From assembly GCF_000189635.1 (NCBI RefSeq), contig NW_002476319.1, positions 651,638 through 715,637 on the forward strand: a DNA stretch of 64,000 nt, read 5' to 3'. The translations under genes and the position numbers were made by a program. Below the pieces are notes generated by a model that was not told the origin of the DNA, ran no database searches, and saw only the letters and a program-made list of their open reading frames with translations. The DNA is from Tetrahymena thermophila SB210 (taxonomy: Eukaryota > Ciliophora > Oligohymenophorea > Hymenostomatida > Tetrahymenidae). Below are positions 50,271-63,700 of the stretch, in pieces (positions within the stretch are counted from its first letter, which is position 1; each line of letters begins with the position of its first letter).

Positions 50271-51349
50271 CTAAATATGTATTAAATTAATGGTTAATTC
50301 TTAAAAGTCTTGGCTCTCCTTTATCAGTCTTACAAATTTTAAAACACGTAGGCTTCTATTGATTGGAAATCTCTTCTTTTTTTACCTTTTAACCTTAGTT
50401 TTTTCTTTACGTTGATGTCACTTATGGAAAATTGTTGCTGCTTAGATTGATTCTTTTTTGAGGAACTGCCTTTTTATCAATACTCTAGTTTTTTCTTATT
50501 GATAATTTGCACTCTTTTAATTTATTTGTTATAAATATTTTATGAAATATAAAAATTTAATCATAATTTATTATCAAATTTGCATATAATTAATTGGTTT
50601 TTAGTTTAACCAGCTACTCTTTGCAGTGAATAATCTACAAGTAATAAAAATATTAATAATTTATTATTTTTGAATAAGCTGATCAAAATAAGTTTAAAAT
50701 TTCCCTTATTCGCTCAATCTTTTCTGTGAATTAAACTTACTCAAATAATTATTTGAGTCAAATGCCATTTCTTTTGTATGTAAGTAACATAATATTTTCA
50801 ATATTACTGTGTTTCGTTTCACATTAAAAAAATAAAATAAAGCTTATTTCGCTTAAAATTTACAAATAATTTAATTTATAATCAGTGTTAATTTTACTCT
50901 TTTTATAAAATTTTAATTATTTCACTTCTAAAAGTCGTTTGTTTTATAAAAATTCAATGATTTTTAATAGTCCAGAATTATCTGAAATTTAAAGGCAAGA
51001 AAAAACAGCTGATTTCTAGAATTTAAAAAAGAGGATTTTAATTCTTAATATAACACCAAAATAATTTATTTTATTTTCTAAAAAAATATTTATTTGAGAT
51101 GCTCAGACATTTTACATAAACTTAATTTAAAAAAAATATTTGACTTTTATTTTTTTTCAGTTAAATAATAAATAAATATTTGATAATTATTCAAACTAAT
51201 TTTATGGAACAAAATTTAACTTAAAGAAAGGAAAGCGCTTTATGTTAATCTAATAAAAATAAAACTTAATGGTTTAATTTTTTGTGGATATTTTTTATTT
51301 ATAAAAATAAAGTAAAAAGTACAAATTTAAAAATTTTAATATTTTATTT
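50271..51349. other. Intergenic
   Basis: About 1.1 kb. The first 250 bases upstream of the MORN start are less AT-rich and open on the minus strand (about 50245-50520, including KAVPQKRINLSSNN and CFKICKTDKGEPRLL) but without an ATG. They may be 5' UTR or an exon of unknown gene. The remainder is AT-rich and featureless. Confidence 0.45.
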
Positions 51350-53441
51350 TCAGAGTTCGTTAAAAGATTTAACTAGAATATTTCTTTAAATAAATTTAAA
51401 TTATTCTTCTTCTCTATTTTTATTTTCACTATTTTCTAGTTGTATATCATCATGAATGTATTAATTACTCAGAGCAGAATTCTATTGTGTGTTTATTACA
51501 ATATTTTCTAATAAGTTTGCTGGTTTCTTTCCAAAAAAAGAATCCATCAAAATTTTGTTAATAGATACTCTATCATCTTTACTCTGTGATTACTCTGTTA
51601 AGCTTCTAATTCTACCTTCTTTAAATTCTTGAGCAAATCTGACTTTACTACTCTTTCGACTGCTTGCATTTTTTTATTTTGCACTTCCAGGCTTAACGTA
51701 AATGGGAGTTATTTAACCATTGTTATACATGTTTTAAATACTCTCAAAATTTAAATAATTCCTAATACCTTGATTATACATAGATAGCATATTTTAACTT
51801 TAAATTGATTAATTTTTATCTCTGCAAGCTAAAAGAAGACTATCTTCATTTTAATCATTTGTTGCATTTGAAAAAGTTTTATTTGGGAATTATATTGATA
51901 AAAAGTTATTAATATTTTATTCATTACTGTTTTCTTTAGTAAAATTTTGAATATTATTAGATATTATTTATTCCTTTTTCAGACCATATTTATTACTTCT
52001 TGTTTTATTTAAGATTTAATCCTTTATTTTTGACTCTCTAGCTGACAAATCAGAAGTCGGTATGCTTCTATAAGATTATTAACATAAATCAACCTAAAAA
52101 TCAAGAGATTTCAATTCAAAGTTTGGCTTTTATTGAGTGATCTTTTTTAAATCTATCTAATTCAATAGTCTTTAATTTTTAGAATAGTTTTTTATTTATT
52201 TATCAATTTAACAATCTGAGTTATTTAGTTAAAAATTACATTTATTTCTTTCTAAACTTTGATTTTATTCATTTCTTTTTTATTTAAAAACTACAGGTGG
52301 TCTTTTGTATTTTTAATAATGTTGTTAAACAAATTTAATTGGTTTATCACTACTTTTATTTTTATTATTAATTTGTGATCCCTAATTTTTACTATCACTA
52401 TCATTACAAAAATTATTTATCATTCTACCAGAAACAAATTTATTTGAATTATTTAGCAAATAAGTAGAATTAGCTTCTTTAATATTTTCTTTGAACTCAT
52501 CCAAATTTAAAGTATTTCTTTGGTAATATTAGCCATTCTTTTCACCTAAATCTGTTAACACTTTTTATTTTTTCTACCAAAAAAAATAAATAAATAAATA
52601 TCAAAAATCTCCAAATAATATCTTCGTAATTAATATTTTTAACTGAAAAGTAAAAAAATAATAAGTAAAAATAATATTTAATTCTACATACTCGTTCATC
52701 AAATTCTGTCATACACTTTCTTTCAAGAGCATCACATTCAAATTATTTATAAATTTGCTTATCTTGTTATTCTATCTTTAATTGCTATTTTTTCATTTCT
52801 TTGTTTTCATTTAATATTTCTATCTTTAACAAATTTTGAGGAGTTTCTATGTTGTTTGCATTTTTCTCAATGTTTTTATCTTTCTTTATATTATTTTATG
52901 CATCTTTTATATATCTTCTTTTATTCTCTTTTATCTCATTTTAATCATTTTAAATACAGTTAAATGACTAATTAACTTAATTTTGATAAATTTATTTTAC
53001 TAAGTTTCCTCTACTAAAAATTTTATTTTAATCATTTTAATGATTTTGCATATAAGATAAATTGAGTTGTCCTTTAGAACTTAAAATTGCTTGTTCTGTT
53101 TTTTATAATATATTATTTTCCATTTCTTGCTTTTACTGTATTTCTTTTTTGGTATTCTATAGATGTTTATACCTTTCGTAATATTGTCTCTTTAAATGAT
53201 GCGATATTTAATTTGGTTTAATATTAAGTTCTATATCCATATTTTAGTTTAATTATACTTTCTAAAAATTAAATTTTGAATCTTTTTCATTTTACAAGCT
53301 TTATGAATATGTCGCGTACTCCTAATCTTAACTATGTTTATTCTAAAAATCTAAGGAATACTGAACCTTTAAAGCTCTCCTATTATCATTCTAGTTGTTC
53401 AATTTAGGATTGTTATTATAATGCTAATATAAATTATACAT
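51350..53441 (-). CDS. Asn/Gln/Lys-rich protein, function unknown
   Basis: The start is ATG 53441-53439 (MYNLYQHYNNNPKLNNQ); the stop TGA is 51352-51350. One intron, 52574-52691, gives exactly 658 codons (657 residues). An internal ATG at 53240 is an alternative start. The protein is dominated by Asn, Gln, Lys and Ser, with short predicted helices in the first third (QISHHLKRQYYERYKHLQNT; KQQLKIEQQDKQIYKQFE). It has a basic Ser-rich stretch near the C-terminus (KNASSRKSSKVRFAQEF). KVRFA resembles an RVxF-type PP1-docking motif, which is weak evidence. No domain recognised. Codon usage and the long TGA-free frame support a real gene. Confidence 0.7.
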
Positions 53442-54783
53442 TTTTGGTGACTAATCTATTGTTTTTATTAATTAAAAAAATATTAATCATCATCATCAAA
53501 AAATTTTGGTAAAAGAGATTTAAAAAATATTTGGTAAAAGATTAAATAAATCATATGTTTTCTAATTTTAGTTAAATAATTAAAGATAAAAGTAATATTT
53601 TAAAATAAAAAAAATATTTAGTATTAATTTTTTTATTATCTAGCTTCTAAATCTAACAAATTTATAAATAAATACATTAAATTATTTAATTTTTCTTGTG
53701 AACTCAAATAAATTAAAATATTTTTAAATATAATTATTAAAATAAAAAGAGATAAACATAGTATTCAAAAATTTAAATTATTTAATAAATAATTTTAAAA
53801 ATTAATAATTAAATCTATTAAATAGATAGATAGATAATTTGTATCTCTAAAGCTATTAAACTTTCTTTTAATTAGAGTAAGTATTTATTTATCACTTAAG
53901 ATTAGTTATATTAGATTTCAATATTAAATAATTAATAAACTCTATTAGTATAATTTAAATGTAATTTATTTTGAAACTAACTTAAATTAAAATTATAAAA
54001 AGATAATTTAAAGTAAAAATATCTTACCACCCTCAATGAAAATTTCTAAAAAATTTTATACTGATGACTATGAAAAGTACATTATTTAATATTTGAATTA
54101 AATAAATTATTTTACAATTTAAATTATTTAAAAAAGCATTAAATTTTGCTTTAAAAACTTCAAAGAAAAAATTTGTTTATTAGTAATTAAATTAACATAG
54201 ATGTATTTTTCCTAATTTAAGAATTTTATAGATTATAATTTTTAGCAATTGTTTTAATAAATATTTTTTACCTTTTTAATATTTTGAAAGATAGTTCAGG
54301 AATTAAAATATCCAGTTCATCATATTTAAATTTTTGGATTAGCAATTTATTAAGATTAATTTTATAAAATTAGTTTATGATGAGTTTAATGTCCTACTGA
54401 ATGATATTAATGATATGGATACGATGTTTTTAGGTTAATATTATAAAAAACCTATGAAAAAATGAAATCCTATCAAGTGAATGGGTACACTTTTCGTTAA
54501 ATGTCTAATTTAGGTTCTATTTATTTGCTCTTTTTCTATTTCAAAATAATCTAGAAATTTCTTCTGCAAAACTTTTTCTAGTATTTTCTGTAAAAATAAT
54601 ATTTCTGTTCAGCATTTAAAATGTTGAAGTTAACTAATCTTAAATTTTTGTTAAAACAAATCTAATAAGTACAATAAATTTGGAATTTAAAACATCAGAA
54701 TTGAATACTTAATCAAAAACTAAATTAATAAAAAATATCTTAATTAAAATTTATTTATCTAAAAGTAGTTATTAAAAAGATCT
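53442..54783. other. Intergenic, possible remnant coding patch
   Basis: About 1.3 kb, nearly pure A/T from 53442 to 54270. From about 54285 to 54475 a plus-strand frame is open and looks partly coding (KLVYDEFNVLLNDINDMDTM). It is followed by another short ORF beginning MKSYQVNGYTFRQMS near 54461. No complete gene could be built. Confidence 0.45.
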
Positions 54784-56196
54784 ATGGACAATAGTAAAAA
54801 CACTGGATTTTCGATGGATTTTAAATGGACCATTCCTATTCACTTCACAATCCCTGCAACAATTGTGGCTATTGGAACCTTTTCTGCATTATTTAGCAAA
54901 AAATGCTACTTTATTCACAGTTTGGGATGCTTAAGATAAAATCTAAAAAACTCAGTTAATTTAAAATAGCTTTCTTCATTATAAAAAAAGGATAAAAGCT
55001 TAGTTTACGTTAGTGGATAAGTATAATAAAATTCTGCTTGTACTGCTGTGACTGACCCAATGTTTGGTGTTTCATCTAAAATAAATAGTTTGGGTTTGTA
55101 TAGAAAATTAGAGATTAAAAAATAAATAAATGATAGATAATATGAATGGTTAAATATAAACACTTGTGATATAATACCTAACGAAATAAGTAAACTAAGT
55201 AGCTGTGTTATAACTAATTCAGATATCAAGGTTGAAAATCTTACTTTAGCCTAACCACTTCTCATTGAACTAGCAGAAAAAAATTCTACATAGATAGATA
55301 TAAACGCTTCTAATATTGATGAATATTTTGAAGAAATATATAAGCAATTTTTAGCTTTCAAAAACAAATAATATTCTTAAGAAAATCTTGCAAACAAGAA
55401 TACTAACTATGAAAATCACCCTTTTACATATGGAATATAAAACTATAAAGATATCTTCTATGAAAATAATTACATTTATATTCGTGGAATGGATAAAAAA
55501 GATTTTATAAGAATATCATTTTATGATATTTAAAATATTGCTAATGTTTCATTGATTGCTTTTAAGGATAATAATACTCTTACTTAATTTAAAATCTAAG
55601 AATTACTTACAGATAAAAATTATGTTAAAGTTATGAACCATGAAGGATAATATGTCTATAAAAACATATCATTAATAAGCTTTATAGAAAAAGGAATTAT
55701 AGAACATAAAGAAATGATTCAAAAAATATTCTTTAGAACAAGCTAAAATTCGATTTCAATTGCTTTATTATACGCTTTCGCTATATATATTTTCTATTAG
55801 CTGTTGTGTGAATAAATAGGTCCTGTCCTAGATTATGAAAATTGGTCAGAAGAAGGTATCAATAAGCTTGTAAAAAAATCAGTTAATATAGAGAATAATG
55901 TAATTTAAGTCTCTTAGCTTACACACTTCACTACAAAATACGTGTTGTTATCATCACTATTGCATATACCATCTGTTTATTTATACAGCAAGGGTAGCTC
56001 TTATTATTTATTATTTGGTTTACCTCTAATATCATTTTGGTTAATGGCTTTGAATAGAAAAATAGTTTATTAAAAAAAAGTAGATGAAGAAATAAGCATA
56101 CTTTAAAAATATCAAGAAAAATTTAACTAGTCTTAATAAAATCAGCTAGTGGCAGGGAATAACATTTTCGATTAAATAGAATTCACAAAAAAATGA
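54784..56196 (+). CDS. Membrane protein resembling MUL1/GIDE, no RING seen
   Basis: Single-exon ORF from ATG 54784 to TGA 56194-56196, 470 residues. An N-terminal hydrophobic helix lies at about 15-36, followed by a soluble region starting KDKSLVYVSGQVQQNSACTA. A second hydrophobic helix is at about 324-343 (SISIALLYAFAIYIFYQ), then a loop, then a hydrophobic hairpin at about 384-420 and a charged tail. The layout of N-terminal anchor, a domain opening with 'VxGxV', and a second anchor preceded by ISLISFIEKGI resembles the mitochondrial ligase MUL1 (GIDE/BAM domain). However, the C-terminal RING that defines MUL1 is absent. The membrane-protein call is firm; the family is tentative. Confidence 0.6.
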
Positions 56197-56749
56197 AAGA
56201 AACTTTAAATAATAAATAAAAAAATAAAATTATAACATACTTCTTTTAAACTTTTAATCATTAAATCTATTTATTTTTATTATTTACTTATTGTTTTCCT
56301 TTTATTTTATTTATTTTAAGCTTCTTTTTAATAAAAATTGAATTTTTTAAGAATTTTTAAAAAAATACATTCATAAATTAAAAAATATTTTTGTTAATCA
56401 ATATTTACACTTAATTTTTCTTATTTTGATAAATTTTTTGAATAGATAAATATTTTAATTATTATTTTAAAAATTAAAACTTACAAAAAAAAAATATATT
56501 ATAATTTTTAGTTTATTTTAGTATTAATAATAATCCAAAAAAAATTTAACATTTAAAGATATTAATAAGCATAAATATATAAATATTCAGTTAGTTAGTT
56601 AATAAAATTAATTAATCTTCCCATCAGTGAATTTTTAAACTTGACTCTTTTTATAAAATTAATAAATTAAATTATAGTCGTTGAATTTTTTATATATCTT
56701 TGATTAAAAACTAGAAATACAATTAAATAGTAATAATTTCATAAATCCA
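56197..56749. other. Intergenic
   Basis: About 550 AT-rich bases between two plus-strand genes. Poly-A and poly-T runs only; no ORF or RNA gene recognised. Confidence 0.6.
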
Positions 56750-59112
56750 ATGAAAAATTCTAGGAGCTCTTTAGATATAAAAGCCTTGGAAGACTATTCT
56801 TAGAAAAATGCAAGAAATGCTTCAAGGAGTAATAGTCCAGTATTTCATTTGCAAGATTTGTCGCAAACAGAATAATCTAAGGCAAGGTAAGAGAGCCCTG
56901 CTGATAAAAGATTCACATTACGCAACAATAGTAATAACTATTATAATGAACTAAGTGCTGCATCAAATAATATCTATAACAGTGGAACTAAAACAAAAAA
57001 AGTAGGAAATAATATAGAAAATATTCCCCCTCAATCAAATTATGCTTAAATGTTAAATAATAGTCATAACAACATGAGTCCATTGCAAGTAAATATAGCA
57101 GAATAATCAATGGTATCTCTAAGGGGTGGTAATGGGAGTAGTATAATAGATAAAGATGCTACTTAAAGTAAAGCATATATTTCTGCTATGAAAGCTCTAC
57201 AAGAAAAAGTAAAATAGCTTGAGAAAAAATGTTAAGAAAATTAATCATTACATACTAGCTAATTGGAATCTCTCAGATAAGAAAAAATGCAAGTGTTAAG
57301 TTAGTCTAGTTCAAAGGCCATAGAACTTGAAGAGAGAATCAGGTAACTTGATCAATAAATGAACTAAATTAAAGAAGATTCAGACAAATAATTAAGAGTT
57401 TTTAAGCAGCTAGAGAGCAATTTAAAAGAAAAATTGAAAGAAACAGAGAGAGAAAATAAAGAGATTAAAGAAAAAGAAGATATATTTCACAAAGAAATTA
57501 AATAAAGAGATCATGAAATAGAAGAATTAAAGAGCTAGCTGTAGATGTAAGGTGAGTCAAAGCTATTTGAAAGATAGCAGCTTAAATAAAAAATAAATGA
57601 ATTAACTTCTATGGTAAAAGATTTAGAAACTGAAAAAGAAGGATTCAAAAAGAAGATTGATTTTTTAGAAAAATAATTTGTCTAATATGAAAAAGAACTT
57701 GTTTTAGCAAGAAATGACTCTACAAAAGATCAGTATATAAAGTAGTTGTAGGATTAGCTATTTTAGTAAGCAGATTTTCATGAAAGAGAAAGAATTGAGC
57801 TTTAGGTATAGCACAAAAATATGATAGAGTAACTTGAAAAAGATCTCATATATAACTAAGATAGGATATCTGTTTTAATCAAAGACAATGATAGACTGTA
57901 TTTTGACTTAAAGCTTTGCTAAGACCAGTTGGAAGTTTTAACATTAGAAAAAAATGAACAAATTGTTGAAATTTAGAAGTTACTTTCAGAAATTCATTCT
58001 TACTAAGAAAAAGGTAGATAACAAGAAAATGAATAAAAAGCTTTGCAAGATCTTGCAGACTAATCAAGAAAATTTAATTAACAGCTTTTACAAAGCTTGT
58101 AAAACTCAAGTTAATATCAACCATAGCTTAGATTATCAGATTTATAATCTTCTTAAGTAAATCCCACAAGATAAAATAAAATTCCTCCAACATTTGAAGA
58201 TTAAACTCCAGAAGAGTATTGGAAAAACAGCAGTTCAAACACTCCTTTAAAAAGTAGTATTATATATAAAAATCTGAGCTAATAAGATAACTACTATAAT
58301 AATAATAATATTTAGACTAATAATTAACAAACTTTACAATAAGATTAGCTGTTTTCTTAATCTTTGTCAGCGAATAGATTTTAAAACTCTCAAAGAGCAC
58401 TTTCTAGAAGTGCCTCTCATCGCAGGTAGCCTAATATAAGTAGTACTGAAAATATTAATAAAATATAAATTTTAGAAGAAGAGGATTCTTATTCTACTAA
58501 TTTTGTAAATAACACAGCAGGCAAATATTAAAGACCAGAGAAAAGTCCCTTAAGAAATTAAACAATAAGATTTAAAGAGCAAGAATTTTAATAACAAAAG
58601 GATAATATTGCTTATGATGGATTTTAGCAGCATTAATTCAGGGATTAACCTTTAAGCAAATCATTATAAAGAAATCGTAGCATAGACTCAACGATAAGAT
58701 AAAGTAAAGGAAATTACTAAGATTTTATTAATGGATATTCTGACTAAAATGTTTATGAAGAACACTATAAAAAAATAATGAAAGAAAAAGAGAGACAAAA
58801 ACAGCAAATTATAGAAGAATTAGATGATCAAATACAATAAATATTGCAATATGAAAAAGAACTTTTGCAATTAAATGCTGAAAAAGAAGATCTTGAATAA
58901 GAAATTGCAGTAAATTTATTTTTTATGATTATATTTTTACTTAATTATTTAAATGTTTTAATTAGGAATTTAATGGAGAAAAGATATATATTGATATGTT
59001 AAAATTAAGGTTAGAAAATGTGAAAGAAAAAATAAAAAGAAAAACAGACACAGTAACTTATTTAAAAAGAAAAGAATAGGAACTCAACAAGCAAATCAAA
59101 GAAATTAGGTGA
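56750..59112 (+). CDS. Coiled-coil protein, function unknown
   Basis: ATG 56750 (MKNSRSSLDIKALEDYSQ) to TGA 59110-59112. One intron, 58910-58965, gives exactly 769 codons (768 residues). A Ser/Asn-rich head (residues 1-135) precedes a long uninterrupted coiled coil at about 140-455 (AMKALQEKVKQLEKKCQEN; KKIDFLEKQFVQYEKELVLA). A polar middle with Ser/Pro sites follows (QTPEEYWKNSSSNTPLKSS), then a second coiled coil at about 670-768 (QKQQIIEELDDQIQQILQYE). No enzymatic domain. The length and layout are typical of structural proteins of basal bodies or the ciliate cortex, but no specific relative was recognised. Confidence 0.78.
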
Positions 59113-59896
59113 TGAATTTACATTCAAAACAAAAATCAACTAAAAAATTCATTTGATAAATAATTTAGATAGATTAACCAAATAGATGAAAAAATATTTG
59201 AAATAAATTAAATGCATTAATAAAATAATTGTAAATATTAAAGGTGCTTTAGTTTAGTTTTATATAAATTCTAATTAATAAATAAATACTGAAATTACTT
59301 TTTCAAAAAAGAATATTAAGTTCTGAAAATCTTATCAATTTATTAAATAATTAATTTAATTTTACAAAATAAATCAAAACTTAAATTAAATAATTGTCAA
59401 TAAATAATTTTGAGAGAAAGCATATTTCTAAAATATATTATCTTTAATCTACTTTAAATCCTAATTAATGAAGTGAAGTCAAATAATATATTATAACTCA
59501 AGATTTTTATCATAACATCCGAAATTAAAATTTTGAAATAAATTTCTCTTGAGCTAATAAATGAGGAAGGATAGTATGAAAATTCATTAAGATAATAAAT
59601 TTAAGACATAGTTTAGAAATACAAAATATAGAGCAAGCAAATTAAAAGATTTTATAAATTTAAAATATTAAAAATGCCTTAGTTAAATTTTACAAATTCA
59701 TGAAATAAATAATTTATTTTATAAAAAATACTGACCTCAAAAATCAAACAAAAATAATCAAATTTAAATTAATCTTATTTTTTAAATTTTATTCAATTTT
59801 TAACATAAATACTTGATAATCTTCAAATAAAAAATAGTTATTTTTTTATTAAATATTATTATTTTATTTTTTAATATTATCTATCTAATAGGCTAA
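59113..59896. other. Intergenic between convergent genes
   Basis: About 780 bases of AT-rich DNA between the coiled-coil gene (plus) and the TMEM33-like gene (minus). Nothing recognised. Confidence 0.6.
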
Positions 59897-60559
59897 TCAG
59901 TATTTAATTCTTAATCTATGAACTATCATTCTAATAAATTTTAAGAAATATTTTAAGATTCTTGGTGATTCAGGCTTTTCAAAGTTATCTATAAAGAAAG
60001 TGTCTATTTGAGAGACAACTTTTAAAAGATTTTCGTTAAAATAATACTTAATTCTTAGAAAATTGCAATAGAAAACTACTATAATTAACTATCTTATATC
60101 TGTAACCACAAATAGAATTTCTATCATTAAGAGTAATATTTCTACAAAATTTTTGAATAGCATGATTTATTATTTGTTTTAGCGAACATAATCAGTAACA
60201 TTTTTAAATAATTTGTAAGGCTATTTTTATGATAAGTAAATATAATCTGCTATTCCTACTGAAAAATGAATAGCAAATATAGAATAATATACAATCCCTT
60301 TTTAGCCAAAGAAGCAATATGGTATTGTAAAGATTATATTTTGAAAATATTCATTATAAATCAACAAAGCAAAGAATTCAGATGTAAATCTTGGTTTGAG
60401 CTATCTGATAATGACTAAAATACAAATTAAATAAGCTAAAAAATCGGCATAGAAGTCTCTCTAAAAGAAACAAATAAAAGGAAATACTATTTTCAAAATA
60501 TTTTCTGCTGTATAGACAACTGTTTTTATTGTAATTGGGTCATCATAAATACTCTTCAT
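59897..60559 (-). CDS. TMEM33/Pom33-like multi-pass membrane protein
   Basis: Single-exon ORF of 220 residues from ATG 60559-60557 (MKSIYDDPITIKTVVYTAEN) to TGA 59899-59897. An in-frame TGA six codons upstream of the ATG supports this start. Hydrophobic helices are at about 20-35, 48-62, 75-95, 100-125 and 160-185. The last third (LFKNFVEILLLMIEILFVVT, VVFYCNFLRIKYYFNENLLK, and a tail ending FIRMIVHRLRIKY) follows the layout of TMEM33/Pom33, an ER and nuclear-envelope protein. There a helix pair is followed by an 'F-Y-x-FL-x-x-(R/K)Y' motif and a basic C-terminus. The match is by pattern, so moderate. It is invisible to standard-code ORF finding. Confidence 0.6.
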
Positions 60560-60892
60560 TTTGAATTTAGATCAAAATTTTTTATGATTTATTCTACTTA
60601 CTCTTTATCTTTGATTGTTTATTTTTTATATGTAAACATATCTTTATCTCTTTCAAGTATTTTTACTTTTTTTAATCTAATTTGTTTAATTAAATATATT
60701 AAATCTACTAACAATATGCAGATTAGTAAAAATGTTCACATTTATTAAAAAAAATCAAGTTCATTCTTTCATTCAAAAATAAATAACCAAATAACAATAA
60801 AAAAACAAATTGGTTTTACTGTATTTATTTTAGTTATTAAATTTTCATACTATTTAACAAGGAAGGTCCAAGTAAAAAGAAATATAAAATAA
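60560..60892. promoter_or_regulatory. Divergent promoter region
   Basis: The 333 bases between the start codons of the TMEM33-like gene (minus) and the MFS gene (plus) must contain both promoters. No named element can be picked out of the AT-rich sequence. Confidence 0.4.
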
Positions 60893-62921
60893 ATGGATGT
60901 ACATATAGGACATGATTAATAATAAGTTAAGTCCATCAACTTGAAAACTGACTAATCGTAAGAACATTAAAGCTAATATGATGAAAGTGAAAATTAAGAA
61001 ATAATAACTTTTGATGAAGTCTTAACAAAAATTGGATAAGGAAAATACTAACTCGTAATTTATATTGTAATGGCTTTGATTGGTATGACTGAAGGTGCTC
61101 AAATTACAATCTTTACTTTAACTATTCCTATTCTCAAGCATTAGTGGGATGTTGAGGATTATTTAAATAGTCTGTAGGCAAGTTTGGTATTTGTAGGTTT
61201 TCTGATTGGAGCGATGGTTAGTGGCTAAGTAGCAGATAGATTAGGAAGATAAATGCCATTTTTAGTATCTTCATGCTTGACATTTGTAGTAACATATCTC
61301 ACTGCCCTTTCAACAAATATATATCAAATGGTCATCCTTAGATTTCTCATGGGCATGCTTGGTAATATATAATTTCGGATAAAATGTTTATTTTTTTTTT
61401 GATTGATGAGACAATTAAAAAAGCATTTTATTTCAAAATTCAATGCGTTTTCTACTTTTTGTATTTTTTGCAAAAACGGACAGTTGTTATTAATCATCAA
61501 ATATAAATTAAATTTTTTCAATCAAAGTTATTGATAAATAAGTTATAAATGGATATTTTTATAAATGATAGATTTTTTATCTGATTTTATTTATACTTTT
61601 CAAAAAAACAAATCTTGTATAAATTCATTTTAAATGACTATTTTTTAATAAAAAAGTTGGCTTTTTCGGTCCTCTGGGTGTGACATTACTAGCAGAAACA
61701 ACTCCACAACAATAAAGAGGTAGATATATGAGCTTGGTTACAATAAGTGTAAGTATTGGTCAGTTAGTTGCACTTATTAGCGGTTATTTTATCTTAGATA
61801 ACCTTTAGGAAGGTAATTGGAGATTGTTAATTGTTGTTACCGTTATTCCAGGAACTATTTCTTGGTTTATTATAGTATTTTGGCTTGACGAATCTGCACG
61901 TTTCTTATTGTGCTCTGGAGAATATGAAAAAAGTTTTAAAATACTTGATAGAATGAATTAGGTAAATGGGAAAGTCAACTTTTAAGAACTTGATCATAGG
62001 ATGAAATAAGGATTAACAAATTGGTCCAAAAAATTTAATGAAAAATTTGATGATAAAGATAAAGCAAGTATATCAGGTTTATTTAAGGGAGACTTGAAAA
62101 TTATCACACCAATAATATGGCTGTATATGTTCTGTCTGAGTTTTGTTTACTTTGGAATACTAATTTTACTCCCTTCTTTGCTTGATAAAATAAATAATAT
62201 TTAATCTGATTCATCAAAATCAAAGAGTTCTTCAGATGAACTTGGAGAATCAGAAGATATGGCCAAGCTAATCTTAACAACGACTATTGAAATGATTTCT
62301 GGTATTTTGGCTTCTATAATGATAGAAATAAAAGGGTTTGGAAGAAAAAACTCAATGATAAATTTTTTTTTGATTTAAGGAATTACTTTATTTATGGTTT
62401 ACTATGATGATTTAAGCAGATTTATCTTTTGGACAACTCTTACTAAATTTTATCAAATGATGAATTATGCCTTTTCTTACTAGTATATAACTGAAGTTTA
62501 CTCCACTAAAGTAAGAACTACTGGTATAGGTATGGCTAATTCGGTAGGAAGAATTGGTGGTATTTTCATGCCCTGGATTTGTGCAAAACTTTAAGAGTAT
62601 GATATCCTATTACCTTTCTTGTTATTTTCTGTACTTTCTTTAAGTATGTCAGCTTTACTAACTCTTTTACCCTACGATACTTTAGGTAGGGATATTGATT
62701 AAATAGAAGATGATGGTGTAAAATAACCAACGTAGATTTAAAAAGAAAAAGCAGAAAAATTAGCAAATTCTTTTGTTAGCGTCTTATCTCATAAATCAAA
62801 CACTCCAAAAACTAAATCAACCACAAAATTTTAAAATATTGTATAAAGAATATAGTAATAAGCTCATTCTTAATCGCATGAACCAAAAACATAAGAAGAA
62901 CACTAATAACTTTTATAATGA
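60893..62921 (+). CDS. Major facilitator superfamily transporter, SV2/SVOP/sugar-organic-ion type
   Basis: Twelve-helix transporter; substrate unknown. ATG 60893 to TGA 62919-62921, with one intron of 295 nt (61362-61656). Length closes at 578 codons (577 residues). After a polar N-terminus, helices begin at LVIYIVMALIGMTEGAQITI. The loop 2-3 signature is GFLIGAMVSGQVADRLGRQ (MFS motif A, D-R-x-G-R). GFFGPLGVTLLAETTPQQRG and the half-domain end WLDESARFLL fit the SV2/SVOP and organic-ion transporter groups (PESxRxL motif). A charged central loop precedes helices 7-12, which include TEVYSTKVRTTGIGMANSVGR (E-x-x-P-T-x-x-R-x-x-G type). The cytoplasmic tail is Lys/Ser/Gln-rich. This is the last gene before the telomere. 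Confidence 0.85.
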
Positions 62922-63390
62922 ATTAGGTTATTTATTTAATTTATACAAGTAATCAACAATAAAAAACTATTTTTTATAAAATCAAAATCAAAATAAATAA
63001 TTTTATTTATTATTTCTTTTTAAAAAAAAGGTAATTAATTTATTTTTAATACTCAGTGTAAATAGCTTATTTTATTTTTCACAGTAAATTTATTCATAAG
63101 CTTTTTAGACTTTGCTTATTAAATTTAAAAAATTATAAATATCTACTTTGCTGCTAATTAACTTCTTTATTTTTTGTATTTCTTTTAATTTTGACTTTCA
63201 AAAACTATTTCAAAATAGATTAATCATTTTTTTTCTTATAAAAAAGTAAATATCAAATGTAATAATAAATATTTAAATTTTGGTTAACTGAAAGTAAATT
63301 TATTTTTTATAAAATAATTAAAAAATTTAAAGTAATTTTTTCTCAATAACATGTAAAGATATTCAAAGTAAAAAAGAATGAAATAATAAA
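62922..63390. other. Subtelomeric gene-free DNA
   Basis: About 470 AT-rich bases after the last gene; the gene-free stretch runs on to the telomere at 63701. No ORF of coding character. The tandem duplication and microsatellite in it are listed separately. Confidence 0.65.
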
Positions 63391-63490
63391 ATTATTTATT
63401 TTATAAATCAAGAATATTATAAAATACTAAATAGTTAATTATTATTTATTTTATAAATCAAGAATATTTTAAAATACTAAATAGTTAATT
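63391..63490. repeat. 50-bp tandem duplication near the telomere
   Basis: Bases 63391-63440 and 63441-63490 are the same 50-bp unit (starts ATTATTTATTTTATAAATCA, ends ACTAAATAGTTAATT) with one difference, A versus T, at 63419/63469. It lies about 210 bp from the first telomere repeat. Confidence 0.9.
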
Positions 63491-63634
63491 ATGATTGATT
63501 TTCCTATATTTTATTTATTTATTTAAGTAAGGTTTTATCCTACTTATATTTCATTTTAATTATTTTTCTTTTTTATTTTCTTGAACTTTCAGGATTGATT
63601 ACCATTTAAAAAGAATTTTTATTATTTCTAACTA

Positions 63635-63655
63635 ATAAATAAATAAATAAATAAA
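63635..63655. repeat. (AAAT)n microsatellite
   Basis: Five AAAT/AATA units about 45 bp inside the telomere boundary. Confidence 0.8.
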
Positions 63656-63700
63656 AAGTAATTTTAATTGCTACATACATTAACTTTTTCTAAGATTCTA

